From Acidovorax sp. sic0104 (lineage in GTDB: Bacteria; Pseudomonadota; Gammaproteobacteria; Burkholderiales; Burkholderiaceae_C): 55,555 nucleotides of DNA. The DNA lies in assembly GCF_019219095.1 (NCBI RefSeq), contig NZ_JAHUWH010000027.1:1-55555 (forward strand), in the 5' to 3' direction. Positions 52,718-55,555 of this stretch are shown in pieces. Both the position numbers and the translations under genes were made by a program. Positions within the stretch are counted from its first letter, which is position 1; every line of letters starts with the position of its first letter. A model generated the notes under the pieces. It was given only the letters and a program-made list of their open reading frames with translations. It made no database searches and was not told the origin of the DNA.

Positions 52718-53749
52718 TTACTCGGCCTTGATGCCGCGCATGGCGATCACCCCGCCCAGCAGGCTGGTGTCGGCCTTGATGCGGTTGGCCAGACCTTCGG
52801 GCGAGGTGCCTGCGACCTGCCAGCCCTGCTGGAACAGCTTGCTGCGCACGTCCTGGCTGCGCGCGATCTCGCTGATGGCGGCAGCCAGCTTCGCCTGGAT
52901 GGGCTTGGGCATGGTCGCAGGGGCCGCGAACGCATTCCAGATCTCCAGGTTGAAGCCTCGGATGCCTGCCTCTGCCAGGCTGGGCACATCGGGCACCAGC
53001 GGGCTGCGGCCGGCGGACGTCACGCCGATGGCGCGCAGCTTGCCCGAGCGCACCTGGGCCTGGGCGAGCGCGGGCGGCAACAGGGCCATCTGCAACTGGC
53101 CGCCCAGCATGGCCGTCGCGACCTGCGGGTAGCCAGGGTAGGGCACATGCACCGGGTTGATGTTGCTGCGCGACTTGAGCAGCTCGGTGCCGATGTGGCC
53201 CACCGTGCCCACGCCGGGCGTGCCATAGCTCCACTTGTCGCCGCCATTGCGGGCTGCCACGAAGAACTCGCGTGCATCGGCGGTGGCAGGCAGGCCAGGC
53301 TGGCTCACGGGGGCCGTCAGCACCAGCGGCGAGGTGCCGATGAGGCTCAGGGGCGCCAGGTCCTTCAGCGGGTCGTAGGGCACGGCGGGGTTGAGCATCT
53401 TGGCGATGGTCATGTTGCCGTTGATCATCAGGCCGATGGTGTGGTCGTCACGCGCCTTGGCCACGGCATCGGCACCGATGTTGCCGCCAGCGCCCACCTT
53501 GTTCTCCACGATCACCGGCTGGCCCAGCACCTTGGACAGCGGCTCCGAGAACGTGCGCGCCGTCAGGTCTGGCGACGATCCGGCCGGGAAGCCCACGATG
53601 ATCTTCACGGGCTTGGTGGGCCAGTTCAGCGGTGCGGCTGCTGCAGCGGTGGCGGGCCTGGCGGCGTTGTTCTGGGCCAGGGCCCAGGGGGATGCGGCAG
53701 CCAGGGCGATCATCAGCAGCGACGCACGGCGGAAAACGGGGCGTGACAT
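52718..53749 (-). CDS. Bug-family (TctC-like) substrate-binding protein
   Basis: 343 residues from MSRPVFRRASLLMIAL. The signal peptide ends at about residue 25. The mature part has WPTKPVKIIVGFPAGSSPDL and VIVENKVGAGGNIGADAVA, then PDVPSLAEAGIRGFNLEIWN, all standard for periplasmic binding proteins of tripartite tricarboxylate transporters. No membrane subunits are adjacent, so it is an orphan binding protein. The ligand is unknown. Confidence 0.92.
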   Translation of the reverse strand: MSRPVFRRASLLMIALAAASPWALAQNNAARPATAAAAAPLNWPTKPVKIIVGFPAGSSPDLTARTFSEPLSKVLGQPVIVENKVGAGGNIGADAVAKARDDHTIGLMINGNMTIAKMLNPAVPYDPLKDLAPLSLIGTSPLVLTAPVSQPGLPATADAREFFVAARNGGDKWSYGTPGVGTVGHIGTELLKSRSNINPVHVPYPGYPQVATAMLGGQLQMALLPPALAQAQVRSGKLRAIGVTSAGRSPLVPDVPSLAEAGIRGFNLEIWNAFAAPATMPKPIQAKLAAAISEIARSQDVRSKLFQQGWQVAGTSPEGLANRIKADTSLLGGVIAMRGIKAE

Positions 53750-53782
53750 GGGGTCTCCTCGGGAATGTTGGGGCCAAAACGA

Positions 53783-53810
53783 CACGGGGCCCCAGAACTG
53801 GGGCCCCGTG
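53783..53810. terminator. Strong hairpin downstream of rpoH
   Basis: A 12-bp stem (CACGGGGCCCCA / TGGGGCCCCGTG), loop GAAC. It lacks a good T-run, so it may be a transcript-end hairpin for rpoH or a palindromic element. Confidence 0.5.
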
Positions 53811-53886
53811 AGGCAATTTCTGCTTGGCGTTGAATATACCGTGCGTGTGCGTCCTTGCGGACGCCCCGGTCATGCGCTCGATCAGG

Positions 53887-54828
53887 TCAGGCGTATTCGG
53901 CCAGCGCCTTCTTCATCTTCTTCATGGCCGCTACCTCGATCTGGCGGATGCGCTCGGCGCTCACGCCATAGACCGCGGCCAGTTCGTGCAGCGTCATGCC
54001 GCCCGTGCCGTCGTCGTTGACCTTGAGCCAGCGCTCTTCCACGATACGGCGGCTGCGGTCGTCCAGGCTCTCAAGGGCGGTGGCAATGCCGTCGGTGGCC
54101 AGGGCATCGCGCTGGCGCGACTCGATCATGGCGGTCGGCTCATGCGATGCATCGGCCAGGTACGCGATGGGACCGAAGGCTTGTTCACCATCGTCCGAGG
54201 GCGCAGGGTCCAGCAGCACATCGCCGCCGGACATGCGGGTCTCCATCTCGATGACTTCTTCGCGCTTCACGTTGAGCTGCTCGGCGACGGCGTTGATCTC
54301 GCTGTCGGACAAGGTGTCGCGGTGCGTCGCGGCGTCGGCCGCAGCCGCATCCGCCTTGAAACCCTGCTTCATCGACCGCAGGTTGAAGAACAGCTTGCGC
54401 TGGGCCTTGGTGGTCGCGACCTTGACCATGCGCCAGTTCTTCAGGATGTATTCGTGAATTTCTGCCTTGATCCAGTGCATCGCGTAGCTCACCAGGCGCA
54501 CCCCCTGGTCAGGGTCGAAACGCTTGACGGCCTTCATCAGGCCCACGTTGCCTTCCTGGATCAGGTCGCCGTGGGGCAGGCCGTAACCCAGGTATTGGCG
54601 AGCAATGGAGACCACCAGGCGCAGATGCGACATCACCAGACGTCCGGCAGCGTCCACGTCATTGTTGTCACGCAACTGGCGCGCGTAGGTCTGTTCTTCT
54701 TCGGGCGAGAGCAGCGGCAGGCGGTTGACGGCCGAGATGTAGGCGTCCAGATTGCCCAGCGGGGGCACGAGCGCCCATGGGTTGGACGGTGCCAAAGTCG
54801 TCGTCGCGGTTCCATACTGAATGTTCAT
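53887..54828 (-). CDS. rpoH: RNA polymerase sigma-32 factor RpoH
   Basis: 313 residues. Region 2 (DLIQEGNVGLMKAVKRFDPD and YAMHWIKAEIHEYIL), the RpoH box QRKLFFNLRSMKQGF that separates it from RpoD, and region 4.2 (LHELAAVYGVSAERIRQIEV) are all visible. RpoH directs transcription of heat-shock genes. The ribosome site is AGGAAAGGA. A CIRCE element lies 32 bases upstream of the start codon, suggesting HrcA repression. Confidence 0.96.
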   Translation of the reverse strand: MNIQYGTATTTLAPSNPWALVPPLGNLDAYISAVNRLPLLSPEEEQTYARQLRDNNDVDAAGRLVMSHLRLVVSIARQYLGYGLPHGDLIQEGNVGLMKAVKRFDPDQGVRLVSYAMHWIKAEIHEYILKNWRMVKVATTKAQRKLFFNLRSMKQGFKADAAAADAATHRDTLSDSEINAVAEQLNVKREEVIEMETRMSGGDVLLDPAPSDDGEQAFGPIAYLADASHEPTAMIESRQRDALATDGIATALESLDDRSRRIVEERWLKVNDDGTGGMTLHELAAVYGVSAERIRQIEVAAMKKMKKALAEYA

Positions 54829-54859
54829 TCCAGGAATCCTTTCCTCTAAGCCGTGAATG

Positions 54860-54886
54860 TTAGCACTCAGTCTGATCGAGTGCTAA
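54860..54886. promoter_or_regulatory. CIRCE element (HrcA operator)
   Basis: TTAGCACTC, nine bases, GAGTGCTAA: a perfect 9-9-9 palindrome identical to the consensus. It lies upstream of rpoH on the minus strand. Confidence 0.9.
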
Positions 54887-54889
54887 GCC

Positions 54890-55555
54890 CCAAGTTCCCG
54901 TCTGGTTGTTTGTATATCCTGAGCGTGCGAACGCGAGTGTCGATTCCACTCGAGTTTTGTATTTTTCTCATTGAGTTTTGTATTTTTTGAGTGCTTAAAA
55001 ATATCGTAACTATTTGATTTGTAATGAAAAATTCTCTTTTTATGCCGTTTCATCAATTTTCCGTGTCCGCCTTTTAAGCGGATTTCAGGAAATTTGTCCC
55101 CATCGCTTTGAGAATCGGATCGTGCTTTGGTTGCGTCGCAACGCGGCTTAGCCAGCAGTTGAAAGTACCTTGTTAGTAAGCGGTTGCTTACTTTTTCTAC
55201 TGCATTAGTAGGAAGAAGTTTGTGAAATTTCGCCCCTATCGATGTGGGCCTAAGCATTGGGAGCAGCGGCGCCCCTCCCCTTTCCAAGGATTGCAGTCGA
55301 GCGCGGGAAAATTCCGATCACCGTGGCTAGCTACCCGCTAGCAGTGTTGAGTGGCACTTCCGAAAAAGAAGCGTTTGCTCCTTGGCGCACCACACGCAAT
55401 ACAGTCCTTTGGCTTACGGTCTTGCTAACTGTCGCATCCCGGATGATTGCATAGACTCTAAACGCTATCCACTCTTCATGGCGCGAGCCGTTCTGCAAGA
55501 GTTGATAGAGTCGTTTCAATCCACCCAGGGAGTGAAGCCATGTTGATAGCCCTGC
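54890..55555. other. Low-GC region with no recognised gene, running to window end
   Basis: A+T-rich through about 55230, with direct copies of GAGTTTTGTATTTTT near 54951 and 54975 and a GTAAG/CTTAC hairpin near 55175-55191. Short frames exist on both strands but none has a known family. One plus-strand frame ends at about 55545 with MARAVLQELIESFQSTQGV from an ATG at 55478. A second ATG at 55540, behind GGGAGTGAAG, may start a gene outside the window. Confidence 0.5.

Overview
The window is GC-rich beta-proteobacterial chromosome, most likely from Comamonadaceae (Acidovorax-like). I infer this from the aa3 oxidase cluster order (DUF2244, coxB, ctaD, small ORF, ctaG, DUF2970, ctaE, twin-TM protein, surf1, Sco-like, ctaA, ctaB, sco), the Bug-family solute-binding proteins, the beta-ketoadipate genes and three short dispersed repeat families. 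No species can be named from the sequence alone.

Layout. 1-2515: the 3' end of an Rhs polymorphic-toxin locus. It has two alternative C-terminal tips, each followed by a small candidate immunity gene, linked by a ~250-bp direct repeat of Rhs core. 2516-3036: low-GC, gene-poor debris. 3116-3874: a small exported protein and tRNA-Arg(CCU). 3938-13638 (minus): tamB and tamA, then a VWA protein, a GNAT acetyltransferase, a small membrane protein and a MoxR ATPase. 13750-18177: a diheme cytochrome c4-like protein, a dCache-GGDEF-EAL protein, a DUF1841 protein and a tiny membrane protein. 18277-22646: an IclR regulator divergent from pcaI-pcaJ-pcaF and an SDR, completing the last steps of aromatic catabolism to succinyl-CoA and acetyl-CoA. 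22704-23468: a Bug-protein pseudogene, cut at its 5' end inside a dispersed repeat and broken by a 56-bp palindromic insertion.

23556-29720: a divergent SDR/LysR pair with nested palindromes, a hipBA toxin-antitoxin operon with four operator half-sites, a transglutaminase/thioesterase pair, a UPF0126 channel-like protein and a small membrane protein. 29373-34138 (minus): an iron-uptake operon of TonB-dependent siderophore receptor, PepSY membrane protein and two further membrane proteins, behind a candidate Fur box. 34372-42451: an exported protein, a Kef-type antiporter, a LysE exporter, a ParA-like ATPase, a MaoC protein, a LysR regulator, TrmL, a ComF-like protein and a BioC-like methyltransferase.

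42690-52610: the complete cytochrome c oxidase gene set, including heme A synthesis and copper delivery. 52718-53749: an intact Bug protein. 53887-54828: rpoH, preceded by a perfect CIRCE (HrcA) operator. 54890-55555: low-GC sequence with no recognised gene, running off the window.

Most of the window is ordinary core genome. The accessory signals are the Rhs tips, the palindrome-interrupted pseudogene, the hipBA operators, the dispersed repeats and the low-GC right edge.
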